A stretch of 64,000 nt of DNA from Cavia porcellus (Eukaryota > Chordata > Mammalia > Rodentia > Caviidae). The notes beneath the pieces are model-generated. The model was not told the DNA's origin, searched no databases, and saw only the letters and a list, made by a program, of their open reading frames with translations. Below are positions 46,308 to 57,295 of the stretch, piece after piece. Both the position numbers and the translations under genes were made by a program. The DNA is taken from positions 70,201,482-70,265,481 of the forward strand of contig NW_026947484.1 of assembly GCF_034190915.1 (NCBI RefSeq). The letters are read 5' to 3'. How positions within the stretch are numbered: position 1 is the stretch's first letter; each line of letters opens with the position of its first letter.

Positions 46308-48017
46308 TTATACTCACCCACTGACAGCTACAAAAAAGGAGCTTAATTGATAGATTGTGCTGAATGGTTTAATTTTAAATTATAATAAAAGTAGTTTTTC
46401 TTGCAACTCAAACAGGTACCATTTTATAAAAGAAAGGAATTTCTTCTCCTGTATATTTATGGTGAAGGAAAACATTTCCATTAGGAGTAAAAGACAGCTG
46501 AAGGTCTGTCTGTTTTCTCTTTCACATAATAGAGACATGTACTTAAATTTCTGTACATTTCATATCTCTTAAAATGATAAAAATCAGTTGATTATATATT
46601 AAGTTTATCAGGACCAGTTAGAGGAAAGATATTTGCATAACTTTTGCCAAAAGGTACTGGGCCTCAAGGAGTGATTTATATTCTACCTATCTTAACTCAA
46701 ATTGGCATACATTTTAGATATTAAGTTTTTATTGATTTCATCAAATCACATTGGGTCAAAAGAAAATTTGACAGTGGGTCAAAAATAAAATTTTCACATT
46801 TTGTCCTTAAATATTTCCTTTAGGCCTTGGGCATCATAATAATCATTAATTTTTCTATCTTACCTAATTTTAGAAAAAAACAGCTATTATTAATGATGTA
46901 GGTTAGTTAATGTCAGCCATCCCAGATACATATTACCCTTTTATAGTTGTAAGAGGGCTGTGTGTGCGCATGTGGTGTATGTCTGTGTGTGTGTATGTGG
47001 TACAAAGTGACTGGAAACCTAAGTATCACTTATTTAAAATACTTCTTTGCTTTTTTCCTTCAGAGCTCTGTCCTAGGTGCTACATTATGCAGTGAACAAA
47101 GGAGAGAGAAATTCCTTGCAGTAGAGAGCTTGCATTCTAGTAAGCAAAGAAGATGGAATACGAAACATGCCAGGTTGATTTAAAAAAAGGAATCTATACT
47201 ATTTCTTCATAGACCAAACAGATCTTTGTGTTAGATTTAGTTTGAGAAATGTGACTTTTGCTCAAATCTCATGAAAAAGCACTCTTTATTATTCTCTTTG
47301 TGTGTCCCCACCGGCCACAGTGCTTAGGTGGTGAGCACGCCTTCCCCAAAGTACAGTGAGACCCAAAGCAGTGAGAGATCTTAGGGGGACTCAGCCTGCT
47401 CTCAGCTGGACCAGAGTTTCCCTCTCGATGGATCCCATTCATTGGAGGGGAAAGGGGGAGACAAGAGGGTATGATGGCTAGCACAGCCAGAAACATGCTG
47501 CACTGTGATTCTTTTGCAGTCTCCTTATTCGTGTACATAAAAGGATTCCTCCCACTGGGCCACACCTCACCTCCCACCAGCCCCAGTAACTGTATTCCTG
47601 GGGTGCTCAATGCCCTCCTACTCTGGAAATATTATGAAATCTATATAGGAATGTTCCCAGCACTGGATGGATGGCTAGTCTATGCTCTGCATTAAAGGAA
47701 TCTCCAAGGTACTGTCTCAGCTGGGATTTTTTTTTTTTTTTAAATTTTTAGAGTCAAGTTGTTTTGCCTATATAAAGAGTAATGGGGATGAGGGCAGTTT
47801 TTTTTTTTAAATCCTCCTTAAGATTACAATCTATAGTAGAAAGTACTTTGTGTACATGGTAATTATTGTGGGAATATATAATTTATTTTAAATTGGCTGC
47901 TGCTATTATACTAATTTGGGAGGCACTAATTCATCTGCAAACAGCATCATTAGAAGCCAAACCAAACAGGGAGCTGATCTGTCTTGTAGACTTTACCAGA
48001 TCAGCTTCAGGCAGGCT
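46307..48017. other. Unassigned DNA
   Basis: No gene or named repeat was recognised. The segment 47290-47610 is GC-richer and open in both directions (113 residues reverse), with no recognised protein feature. GT-rich sequence occurs near 46960-47000. Confidence 0.45.
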
Positions 48018-48045
48018 CTCTCTCCCTCTGTCTCTCTCTCTCTCC

Positions 48046-48116
<71 letters not shown>

Positions 48117-48117
48117 A
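48018..48117. repeat. (TC)n microsatellite
   Basis: About 100 bases of CT repeats with a few CCT and TTT interruptions. The two 104-113 residue Ser-Leu ORFs over it are artefacts. Confidence 0.97.
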
Positions 48118-48689
48118 TTAATTCCATTTTGGGGTTCTGTAGCAGGTGGGGCATTTTATCTTCTCATCTCATTAATCACTGTTGGTTGCTCAGGAAAGCT
48201 CTATTAATATCTGGTCCAAAGACACCATAATCTATACCATCTTCCAGCCCCAGCAGAACCAGCTCTGGAGATAAAGTGTTCCTATGTAACCAAGTTCAAA
48301 TACTTTATGCAAAGTAACATGATCTTTATGTAAAGAAAACCTGCTTCCTCAAACCAGGAGCAAAATGACTGCTTTAACCCTACCTGCAGGTTGCGGCCTC
48401 AGCAGAATGCTGGCATGCTCAAAGTGGCATTTGCACTCCTGACATTTGCACTGTATCTTCTCTCTGTCCTACCCTCTTCCTGCTGGGATCTCTGTGTGAC
48501 CCTTCTCCCTGCTCCCCACAACCAATTGTTCTCAGATTTTTGATTCAGACTTCTAAAAAAATGCATCATCCCATCCACATAGTTTTTTTTTTTTTCCTAC
48601 TCTGGCTAAATTTTTAGTTAAGATGTAGGAAGTACATCTCTCAAGTAACAAGTCAGGTGACTAGTTAGTAACACTAGTGTTGTAGTCAG

Positions 48690-49500
48690 GGGTTGTGCGG
48701 AGAACAATTAGAATCAGGACATGGAGTTTATAATATTTTTATAATGGTCACTGGGAGTTAACACAAGAAAATTCAGGAGATCTATCCGCAACACCAAAGA
48801 CATAGATTATTTAGTCAAGAGCCTAAACCTCACAGCAACGTTCCACATGAGTCCAGATAAAAACCCAGATCTCAGGACAATGCCTTGCATGAGTCCAACT
48901 GGAGATCCAGGGCCCACAAGAAGATTCACACCAGTTTTTTTTTTTTTCCTCTTCCTCCCCTCCCTCACACACCAGTTTCTTTTATGGATCCGTGCTGGGA
49001 AGGCCCAAAGTTGAGCGGTAGAAGCCAGAAAGTCCATGCCAGTGGCGTGAAGGAGCTGTGCTGGTGGGATGAGGGTTCTATGCTGGAGCCGAGAAGTCAC
49101 ACAACAAACACCAGGGCTGTCCTGAAAGGCACCATAGCTATCCTTGGCGACATGGAGGTCCTGAGCTCCTCCAAGGACAAGCACAGTCAGGTGCACACAT
49201 GGACAAGCACACATGCCAGGAAGCAGCGTGACAAGTTCATCCTGGAGACCAAGTGGCACACGTCTTCCCTCCGGAGCCAAAAGCAATGCTTGATGTGAGG
49301 ACTAGAGTGTCTCCAGGAGAACCAGCGGCTCAAACAGCAACTCGTGGGAGAACCCACAATGCCTCAATGCAACAACACATTAATGCCTTAATGCCTGCCT
49401 TCTTCTCCACAGTTTTCTTTAGGTGGAGCATCTTCGCTCAATGCCATGCTGATGTAATCCAGCTGGCTTTAAGTTGACCACCAGTTCTTAATCCATAACA
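48690..49500. other. Unclassified GC-richer segment, possibly an LTR
   Basis: About 800 bases have a composition unlike the flanks and open frames on both strands (159 residues reverse, 137 forward) but no recognisable protein domain. An imperfect internal duplication, 'ccacatgagtccagataaaa' and 'ttgcatgagtccaactggag', lies near 48843-48905, followed by a T-run. The pattern fits a rodent LTR or an older composite repeat. I cannot assign strand or family. Confidence 0.3.
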
Positions 49501-49628
49501 ACTACTTGACATTTTTGAAAATCTCTGTAGGCCACTGCTATTCAATTATTGTATTAACCAAATCCTCCATGACTTCACAAAAAGCCACACATAATGTGTC
49601 AGTTAACGTATTTTTCAATTAAAAAGGA

Positions 49629-49830
49629 AGCCACAGCCTGACCCTTTGGTGCTCACTGTAATCCTAGCACTCTGGGACGCTGTTGCAGGACTAGAGTTTA
49701 AACCCAGCCAGGGAAGTTAGTGATTTAAGGAAACTCTGCCTCCTATCAAAAGTTAAAAAGGGGCTGAGGATGTAGCTCAGTGTAAATGTCTTGCGTTCAA
49801 TCCCTGGTACTGCAAAAATAAATGAATAAA
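49629..49830 (+). mobile_element. B1-dID dimeric SINE
   Basis: The left part is a diverged B1 ('ctcactgtaatcctagcact ctgggacgctg', 'gttagtgatttaaggaaact ctgcctc'). After a short A-rich linker the right part is an ID element ('ggggctgaggatgtagctca g', 'cttgcgttcaatccctggta ctgc'), then 'aaaaataaatgaataaataa'. Fusion of a 7SL-derived and a tRNA-derived unit is known from several non-murid rodent families. The ID part has a small internal deletion after the A box. Confidence 0.88.
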
Positions 49831-50274
49831 TAAGTAATCTTAGATAGAACTGCGAAATGGACTATCTGATGTAGAATATCCATACACTGAAAGTGTGCTT
49901 GTAACCCCAGGAAAAAAGAGAAGTATTGGGCACTGAACATTTACTAACTTCGCAGAGCAAAATGGAAGATATATCTAGATACTTAAAATAGTCTGGGGGT
50001 CCCCATGATTAGTGTCGTGGATCTAAAATAGGTGGCGACTCACACTGGGATGGCCCAGGTTCTGCTTCTCTTGTGCTTTTAAGGACCCAAGCTGATGTGC
50101 TGGAGAAGAGTGATTTCATCCTGGAATGGAGCCAAGGGTACCCTGTGTCCTCATGAAAGGCTCTGGGACTGAGGTATTCAGGAAAGGGACTTATGAGGAT
50201 TATGACCTGTGCTGAACACAGGGTTTCAAAGCTTGATGTTGAAAGATATTTTTATATGTGTTTTGGTTGGTTTG

Positions 50275-50372
50275 ATGAAATAAGGGTGTGGGGTGTGGTT
50301 TAGTGTTGCCATATGTGCCCAGCATGCCTGAGGCCCTAGATTCAATCCTGGCACCACAAAAAAGTTTAAAAA
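50275..50372 (+). mobile_element. ID SINE
   Basis: 'ggtgtggggtgtggtttagt gttgcc' is a mutated A box region. 'cccagcatgcctgaggccct agattcaatcctggcacc' includes the B box (ATTCAATCC), followed by A-rich sequence. Older than the copy at 40107. Confidence 0.82.
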
Positions 50373-50454
50373 AATAATGAACGATTGCATTATATCCAGT
50401 GATATAGCCAAATGACACTTAGAGCAAGTTCCAGATATATATATGAATGTAAAA

Positions 50455-50621
50455 TTTTGGTACTAGGGATAAAACCCATGAGTGTTTACCACTGAGCTAA
50501 ATCCTCCAGCCCTTTCTAGCTATGTTTTAATTTAGTCACATAGGACTTAAACTTATGATGCTCTTGCCTTGAGCCTCTGTGAGTGCTGGGATTACAGGCA
50601 TGGGCTGCTGAGCCTGGCTTA
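50455..50621 (-). mobile_element. B1-dID dimeric SINE, reverse strand
   Basis: The forward text begins with the complement of ID ('ttttggtactagggataaaa cccatgag', 'ccactgagctaaatcctccagccc'). It continues into the complement of a shortened B1 ('gacttaaacttatgatgctc ttgcc', 'gagtgctgggattacaggca tgg'). It has the same dimeric plan as 49629-49830 on the opposite strand. Confidence 0.85.
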
Positions 50622-51234
50622 TATTTAATAGTTTAGTAAAATTCAGACATGATTATCACATGATTAGAAAGATGAAACTTGGTTAAACATCGGCTAGAAT
50701 TAATATGCCTGTGGATGCATTTATTACACATCACCGAAGTAAATTTGCTCCATAATCTGCATCTAACGCAAGGTCTGGGGCTGTGGCTTCTCATTCAAAT
50801 TTATTTATTTGGCATACTTTACCTGTATGGGTCACACTCGAAAAGCCAGGACTCCCCTAATAACACTGTGATTTGTTGCTTGTCACAAGCACAACTTAGT
50901 GAATTTATAAATTTTAGAGACTAATGAAAATATGGAGGCAATTTTTTTGCCGTCTAAGTGTTTGGACCCTCTAAATTCCATCTCGGTTTAAGAACCTCAG
51001 TACAAGCTCCACTGCTGCATTGTCGGAGTGCTGTGAAAATCGGGCATAGCTTAAAGTGCATATAACCAGATCGTGCTGGCAACATTTTTTTCAGCTACGA
51101 AACCAACTCATGCTTAACTAAAGATAGTTAGAAGCAGGTCTCCTTGCTTTTTGAAGCCCTGATTCTCTCTCTATACTCAATATGTTCTGGATTTTGGATT
51201 ATTTCACACGAAAGGGGTCAAAGCACAGATGCTT
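50622..51234. other. Unassigned DNA
   Basis: No gene or named repeat was recognised. An 81-residue open stretch at 50679-50924 has no domain features. Confidence 0.45.
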
Positions 51235-51770
51235 TATTTTTGGTGAGTGGTTATCATAATGTTTTCAGAATTTACTTGTGTTGTAACATGTATCAGTAGT
51301 TCATATTTTTAAAAGCCAAGTAATAGTCTGTTCTACAAATGTACATTTCTGTATCCATTTGTCAGTTGATAGACATTTGGATACTTTTCCAACTTTTGGC
51401 TATTATTCATAATGTTGCTATAAACAATTCTATATAAGGTTCTGTGTTGACATCTTTTTATTTCTTATGAGTAGAGGATTGGAATATGTAGTCATATAGC
51501 AACTTGATGTTTAATTATTTGAATAATTGCCAGAGGATTTTCCAAAATAGTGGCATGTTTTGATTTTTGCCCATTGATTTCTGATTTTTCTGTAACTTCT
51601 CCAACACTTTTAAATTAACTTTTTGGTTTAGTCCTCTTAGCCTCTGTGGGTTTGAAATAGTATCTCACTGTGTTTTCCTGATTTGTACTTTTCCTGGTTA
51701 CTAAGGATATTGAGCATCTTTTCATGTGCTTATTTTGCATTTGTATTTCTCCACTTTGTGCATTGCGTCA
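51235..51770 (-). mobile_element. L1 3' portion, reverse strand
   Basis: The forward text complements the late ORF2 and 3' region of an old L1: 'agccaagtaatagtctgttc', 'ttctgtatccatttgtcagt tgatagacatttgg', 'tggctattattcataatgtt gctataaac', 'taaggatattgagcatcttt tcatgtgct'. It is separated from the rest of the same element by an inserted LTR. Confidence 0.88.
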
Positions 51771-51774
51771 ACTT

Positions 51775-52124
51775 GAGAAGTTTAGAAGTTTAATTGAGGG
51801 ACTCAGCAGGGAGCCAGGGTTTTTACTTTGTAAATATTCTCATCCTGTGCAAAGAGAGTAAGGAGATTTTGTGAGCACTACACCTGTCCTGAAGTGAGGA
51901 GGTGGGTGGTGGTGGCCTGAGTACAATATAAGGGAGGAAAAGAGGTTTGTTTTGCTCCTTGTGGCTCTGGCTGCTGCCTTGAAGTGTTATGCCATGCCAC
52001 CCCGCCTTGGAGCCAGCTGATTATGGACCAAAACTTCCACAAACTGTAGGCTAACTAAACCTTTTCTTCCTTCATTTTGGGTATCAGGTGTTTTGCCCCA
52101 GCAACAAGACAAAAGTAACCAAGA
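51775..52124 (+). mobile_element. MaLR-type LTR inserted into the L1
   Basis: The 3' half ('caccccgccttggagccagc tgattatgga', 'cttccacaaactgtaggcta', 'tcttccttcattttgggtat', 'gttttgccccagcaacaaga caaaagtaacc') closely resembles the LTR at 2934-3326. The L1 text resumes after it, so the LTR is younger than the L1. The 5' half is diverged and its exact start is uncertain. Confidence 0.8.
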
Positions 52125-52139
52125 TACCCCTCAAGAAAT

Positions 52140-54475
52140 GAATATTCAGATCTTTTTTCTCTACCTGTAATTTGAGCCATATTTTAACACTGAGTTGTAG
52201 GAGTGTTTTCTATAATCTGTACACAAATCACTTTTCAGACCTGTGACTTACAGATACCTGTTTTCTATTTCATTTAACTTTCTTGATGACATCATTTAAG
52301 AACAGAAATTTCCTATGTAATGAAGACAAATTTATCTATTCTCTTTTGTAGATTATGCCTTTGGTGTTATGTCACCAGATTTAGGTTTTTGAAGATGTAC
52401 TATTACTTTTTCTTTTAAAACTTTTACAGTTTTAGTTCTAATATATAGGCCTTTGATCTGTTTTGAGTAAATTTTAGTAAATATTGCAAGGCAAGGTTGC
52501 AGCATAGATTTCTGCATGTTGCTATCGAATTAACCTGGAATCATTTGTTTAAAAAAACAAAAACTATTCTTAGGTGTGGATTTATCTCTAGGCTGTCAAT
52601 TCTAGTCCAGTAGGCTACGTTTATCCTTTTCTCAGTGCCTGCTGTCCTTGTTATCACTGCTTTATATTATGAAATTAGAAACCGTGGATCCTCATACTTT
52701 TTTCTTTATCAAGATTGTTTTGGTATTGTTCCTTAACAATCCCTGTGAAGTTTTATTTCTAGCAAGATGTCAGCTGGAACTCTTACAGGGATTAAACTGC
52801 ATCTATGAGGCTATTTGGGGAATATTAACATCTAACACTGTTCAGTGTTTCAGTTCATCAATGTAGTATATTGTCCCATTTATTTTGATCTTCTTTAATT
52901 TCTTTCAACAATACTTGGTACTTTTAGAGTATAAATTCTTTGCTTATTTTGTTGATTTTATATCTAAGTAATTATTCTTTTTGATGCTATTGTCAATGTG
53001 ATTTCATTTTCAGATTGTTCATTGGAAGTGTTTAGAAATGTGTTCTCTTCTCTGTCTCTGTCTCTCTCTCTCTCTTTCTCCTCTCTCTCAAATGCTGTGG
53101 CTTGAATTCAAGGCCTGGCACATGCTAAGTAAGTACTCTTACCATTTTTTATTTTCCTTTTATATTTTATAAACTTACTACACTACTTATTAGTTCTTAT
53201 GCTTTTTTAGTGGACTCTTTATGGTTTTCTGTATTTAAGTTTGTATTTTTCCGCATGGAGAAGGTTTTACTTCTTTTCTAATACTGATGCGTTTTACTTT
53301 CTTTTTCTTGAATAACCAGCTCTGATAAAACCTCTAATACAATAGTGAATAGAGACTGAGATAACGAAGATCTGTGTGTCACTCTTGGTTTTAGGGGAAA
53401 ACAGCTTTCATTATTAAGTATAACCTTAGCTATAGGTTAATTGTGAATGCCTTTTCTAATTTTGAAGAAATTTATTTTTAGTTTGCTGAGATTTTTTTTA
53501 ATCATAAAAGAGGTTGGATTATTTCTGCAAATTCTCTGTATCTACTGAGATGATTATATGATTTTTCTATTCCACTGGCTTGACACATTATACTAATTTA
53601 TTTGGGAATATTAAAATAAACTTGCACTGATGGGCTAAATTTTACTTGGTCATAATTCATAATTCTACTTAAAAGTTTCTAGATTCAGTTGGCTAATATT
53701 ATATTGAGAATTTATGCATCAGTCTTCTAAGAACTTTTAATCTATACTCTTCATTTTTGGTATCAAGATTATTTATGCCTTATAAAAACAACTGGAAAGT
53801 TTCCCCTCCTCTTCTACTTTTTGGAGACATTTTAATTTTTTTAAAATACATTTTGGATTAAACCATCTGAGCCTGAAATTTTCATTGTGCTTTGTTTTTG
53901 ATGACTGAGTCTTTTTCTTCATTTATTATAGGCACATTCAAATGGCTTATCTCTTTTGAGTTAGTTTTTATAATCTGCATCTTTCTCCAATTTGCCCATT
54001 TTGTCAAAAGTTACATGATATGTTAGTGTACAGTTATTTATACAGTTCCTTTATAATTATTTTTATTTTCATAGTTATTTCTATAAAATTTCTGAACAGT
54101 TTTATTTCAGACTTAATAATTTGAATGTTCTGTGTGTGATTGCTGATTTACCTAAAAGTCAGTTAATTTTTTCAAGCAGCCAGCTTTTAGTCTCATTGAT
54201 TTTTTTTCAGTTTTTTTCCTCTTTCCTTTCTTACTTGGCTTTTAGTTTGTCCTGTGTTTCCTGTTTTAATTTAGGTTTTTGATTTAAGATCGTTCTCTTT
54301 TAATATTGTCATTTATAGGTAGAAATATCCTTTAGCACTGTTTTAGCTATACGTCCTATCTTTTGTATGTTGTACTATTATTTCTATTTCTATACTTGTT
54401 TCCAAGTATTATGTGATATATCCTTTGATTTTGCTTTGACCCACTGATAATTTATGATGAAAATGAAGAAGTGGC
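52140..54475 (-). mobile_element. L1 ORF2, reverse strand, continuing after the LTR
   Basis: Complements of ORF2 appear in order: 'aacagaaatttcctatgtaa', 'attatgcctttggtgttatg tcacc', 'ttgatctgttttgagtaaat ttt', 'ctgctttatattatgaaatt ag', 'ttaatttctttcaacaatac ttgg', 'aataaccagctctgataaaa cc', 'aatagtgaatagagactgag', 'gatgattatatgatttttct attccactggc', 'gtcagttaattttttcaagc agccagc', 'gctttgacccactgataatt tatga'. Stops and indels are dense and there is no coding capacity. Together with 51235-51770 this is the longest traceable L1 in the window. Confidence 0.88.
53040..53143 (-). mobile_element. Degenerate ID SINE with (TC)n, reverse strand
   Basis: A TC-rich tract (about 53050-53090) is followed by 'tgctgtggcttgaattcaag gcctggcacatgctaagtaa gtactcttacca', the complement of the B-box half of an ID element. 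The A-box end is lost. It interrupts the reverse L1. Confidence 0.6.
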
Positions 54476-55005
54476 GATCCATGTCAAAATTCAGCCTTTT
54501 TAAGATCCTGGATCCAGACACTTGAAAATAATAATTGGTGAAAGAAAAGAGAAGAAGTCACCAGACATTGGGAAGCAGCTGATAGAAAAATTAGAAGCTA
54601 CAGAGAAGCTGGAAAGATCATCTGCAGTACAGAAAAAAAAAAAAAAAAAAAAAAAAGAATGAAACCCTCTGAACTGTCTCTCTGGCTTCCGTCTGCTGAA
54701 GTTGTGAAGTTGTCTGCTAAAATTGTGTGTTAAGTACAGCATTCAGACTGCTGTTTTGTGGCCTACATGCAGCACAGATCTGAGGTTTGTAACCTTACAG
54801 CTCTACCAAAGTGGGCAAGGACTCATCGCAGGAAGGGACACTGCCACTGCTGGGGTAGGCAGCGGGACCTCTGGATTACAAACCCATAGGCTAAAAAGGT
54901 GGGCGGAGAAAACTGGGACTCACTGCACTTCAAAATGGTAGATCCTGGCAGGAAACTACTCAGAGGACTTTAAAATATGTAAGGAATGCAAAGAAGACCC
55001 CAAAA
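54476..55005. other. Unclassified segment with A24 run
   Basis: An A-run of about 24 bases (54631-54656) follows 'gctggaaagatcatctgcag'. After it comes a moderately GC-rich stretch ('gggcaaggactcatcgcagg', 'cactgctggggtaggcagc') that could be an L1 5' region or an unknown SINE/LTR. No open frame of interest. Confidence 0.35.
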
Positions 55006-55205
55006 TAAAAGACCCAGTCAAAATTTGGCAACTGAAATGAATAGACACTACTCAGAATAAGAAATACAAATGAATGGCCAATAAATGCATAAAAATGTGT
55101 TCAATATCTCTGTCCACTGGAAAAATGAAAATTAAGGCAGTGGTGAGATTCCATATACATGCAATATAAAATTTCTAAATCTCCCATTTCCCCCCAAATG
55201 ACACA
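55006..55205 (+). mobile_element. L1 ORF2 fragment, forward strand
   Basis: 'gacccagtcaaaatttggca', 'actgaaatgaatagacacta ctcagaataagaaatacaaa tg', 'ccaataaatgcataaaaatg tgttcaatatc', 'tgagattccatatacat' is a late ORF2 segment. Short and truncated at both ends. Confidence 0.8.
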
Positions 55206-57104
55206 GTAATAGTGAGAATATTGGGAAAAGAAAATGAATTACATTCCAAAATAAAGCCTATTTATCTAGAGGTAGAACGAATTTGCAAAGAAAAAGATGA
55301 GTGTTCGGAAGCCTGCAAGGTAGAGCTTTTAGACTAATGAGCCATGCACAGGGAGGGGAGGCTGCTTTTAAAAGGAAACGACATCTCCCACATCATTTTA
55401 CATGAAAATAATCACTGTTTTGGTTTAATACTGGCAGTTTTTCAGTGATGGGAGAGCTAACAATCACTATTAACGTTCTGTATTTTTCTTCAAAAAAATG
55501 GTCTTTACAAAAACATTAAAGCCATTGAGCCTTACTGTACTATGGTGGTAGGTCCATGTGACTTCAGGGAGCCTGTATTTCCATTTCCAATTATGAAGGG
55601 AAACCAAGGATATTTTGGAAGACACCTTTGACTTTTTATTGTGAAACAGTGAAAAGTAACTCTGATTTACTTCAACATTTTTTGTCAGTTTTGTTCACAG
55701 AACCACAGTGTCGTTCTAGCAAGTCTGGCATTTGGGTATTGTTATTGCTTTGATTATGTTGGTATCGCTGAGTTGTGCATTATGTGCCCTCAAAGCTAAT
55801 TCAGTCTTACACCTATCCTGGGAGGATAGAAACAAAACATGGCAATTTCAATTACTAAACTGTAACTCTGCTATATTCATTTGAGTCAAACTTTGAGCTT
55901 AGAGCTAAGTCTTTCACGAGCTTTCATCTTTTTAAAAGCTTACAAAATCTTGCAGGCAAAGGAGACTTAGAGTCACCCATTGTGAAGCTGAGCATTCAAT
56001 GAGAATGCAGGAAATAATTTAGCAAGCCATTAGCATGCAGCTGTTTCATTCCTTGGGGGATAATTTTTGTAGACGAGGACCTCGTTCTTTCTGGGATGAG
56101 TCTTACTGCAGCATACCTCAGGTATGGTCATAATTTGCAAGATTTTTGTGCAATGCACCATCCTCAGAAATTTTTAAATAGCTCACCCTCAATCTTGCAT
56201 GTGATAAAGAACTGTGAATTTTTTTTTTTTTTATGTTAGGCCACTAATCACTCTTGATCCTATGATAAATTTAAAAACTAACTAATCCACTTTGAATAGG
56301 GATTAAGCTTCAATGTAGGAGGAAAGTATTCATTAGAATTCATTACATCAATTTGTAATCTGAATGATGCATCTTCTAAATAAGGTACTATGGTTTTTAG
56401 TGATTGTTAACTTGAAGCTTAAACATCCTCGTTATGAATTAATAGAAAGCATTGATGAAATCTTTATAATTGAGTGAATGTCTAGCCCTTCAACTTCTTG
56501 ATATAAGTGGATGCTATTACTTTTAAGACAAAGAATGCCAAAACAGAATAAACAACATGGTAGAAGAAAAAAAATAATAGCAAACTCAAGTTTTTATGTC
56601 AAGGATAATTTGATGTGCATGAAAAATGGAGTACTTAGTGTAACCTTCCTTATTTTAATGTATGTTTCATTCTTGTCGGACTCATTGCTGTCAAATTATC
56701 TTCTAAATTCAGAGTGGAAATAAGATCAGATAATCATATATCACTGTCTTATGTTTTCTGTATTTGGAATGAAAACATCTAATGCCACTAGCTGAAGCTG
56801 AATAATAGTTCTACAAGATAAGTACTATTTCATTTCAAATAATTGCCACTATCGTACATTGATTTTAAGTTTTATCTTGGAATATTTAAACCCTGAGATC
56901 AAAATGCGGCCATCTGAGAGCTGAGTGAAACACATGAATTGTTCTAGGGCCTTGAAGTTTATGAAAGTATTTCACTTAACTTGAAATGCTAAACGATAGT
57001 TTAAAGGCTGCCAGTTGTTCTTAAATTTAGTATTTCACTTTTAGAGTCTGTCATACAATGTAGTGTTCAGCATTTTTATTCCACTGGACTATTAAACATA
57101 ATAC
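55206..57104. other. Unassigned DNA, 1.9 kb
   Basis: No gene or named repeat was recognised. A run of about 16 T lies near 56218. Moderately complex sequence that could include old conserved noncoding DNA. Confidence 0.5.
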
Positions 57105-57295
57105 TTGGTTTGTTTTGTGGTAGGAACTGAGTTCATCCTCTGTGCAAATTAACTCGGTCTTCACAGTGATGCTGTACTGCACAAACGTTGGAACTCTCAC
57201 ATGAGGTGCAGAGAGCTTAAATAGCTTGACTTAGGTCACACAGAAGGTTAGGAGTAGATCTGGGATCCAAATTAAAATACTGCATGACCAGAGCT
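57105..57295 (-). mobile_element. MIR SINE, reverse strand
   Basis: 'ctcacatgaggtgcagagag cttaaatagcttgacttagg tcacacagaaggttaggagt agatctgggatcc' is the complement of the MIR tRNA-like head and core, preceded by 'aactcggtcttcacagtgat'. Confidence 0.8.

Noticed and set aside
47866..48230. Two overlapping Ser-Leu-rich proteins
   Set aside because: Translation of the (TC)n microsatellite.
51235..55205. Twin-primed L1 (reverse part followed by forward part of one insertion)
   Set aside because: Both the reverse and forward pieces contain late ORF2 sequence, so they cannot be two halves of one inverted insertion.
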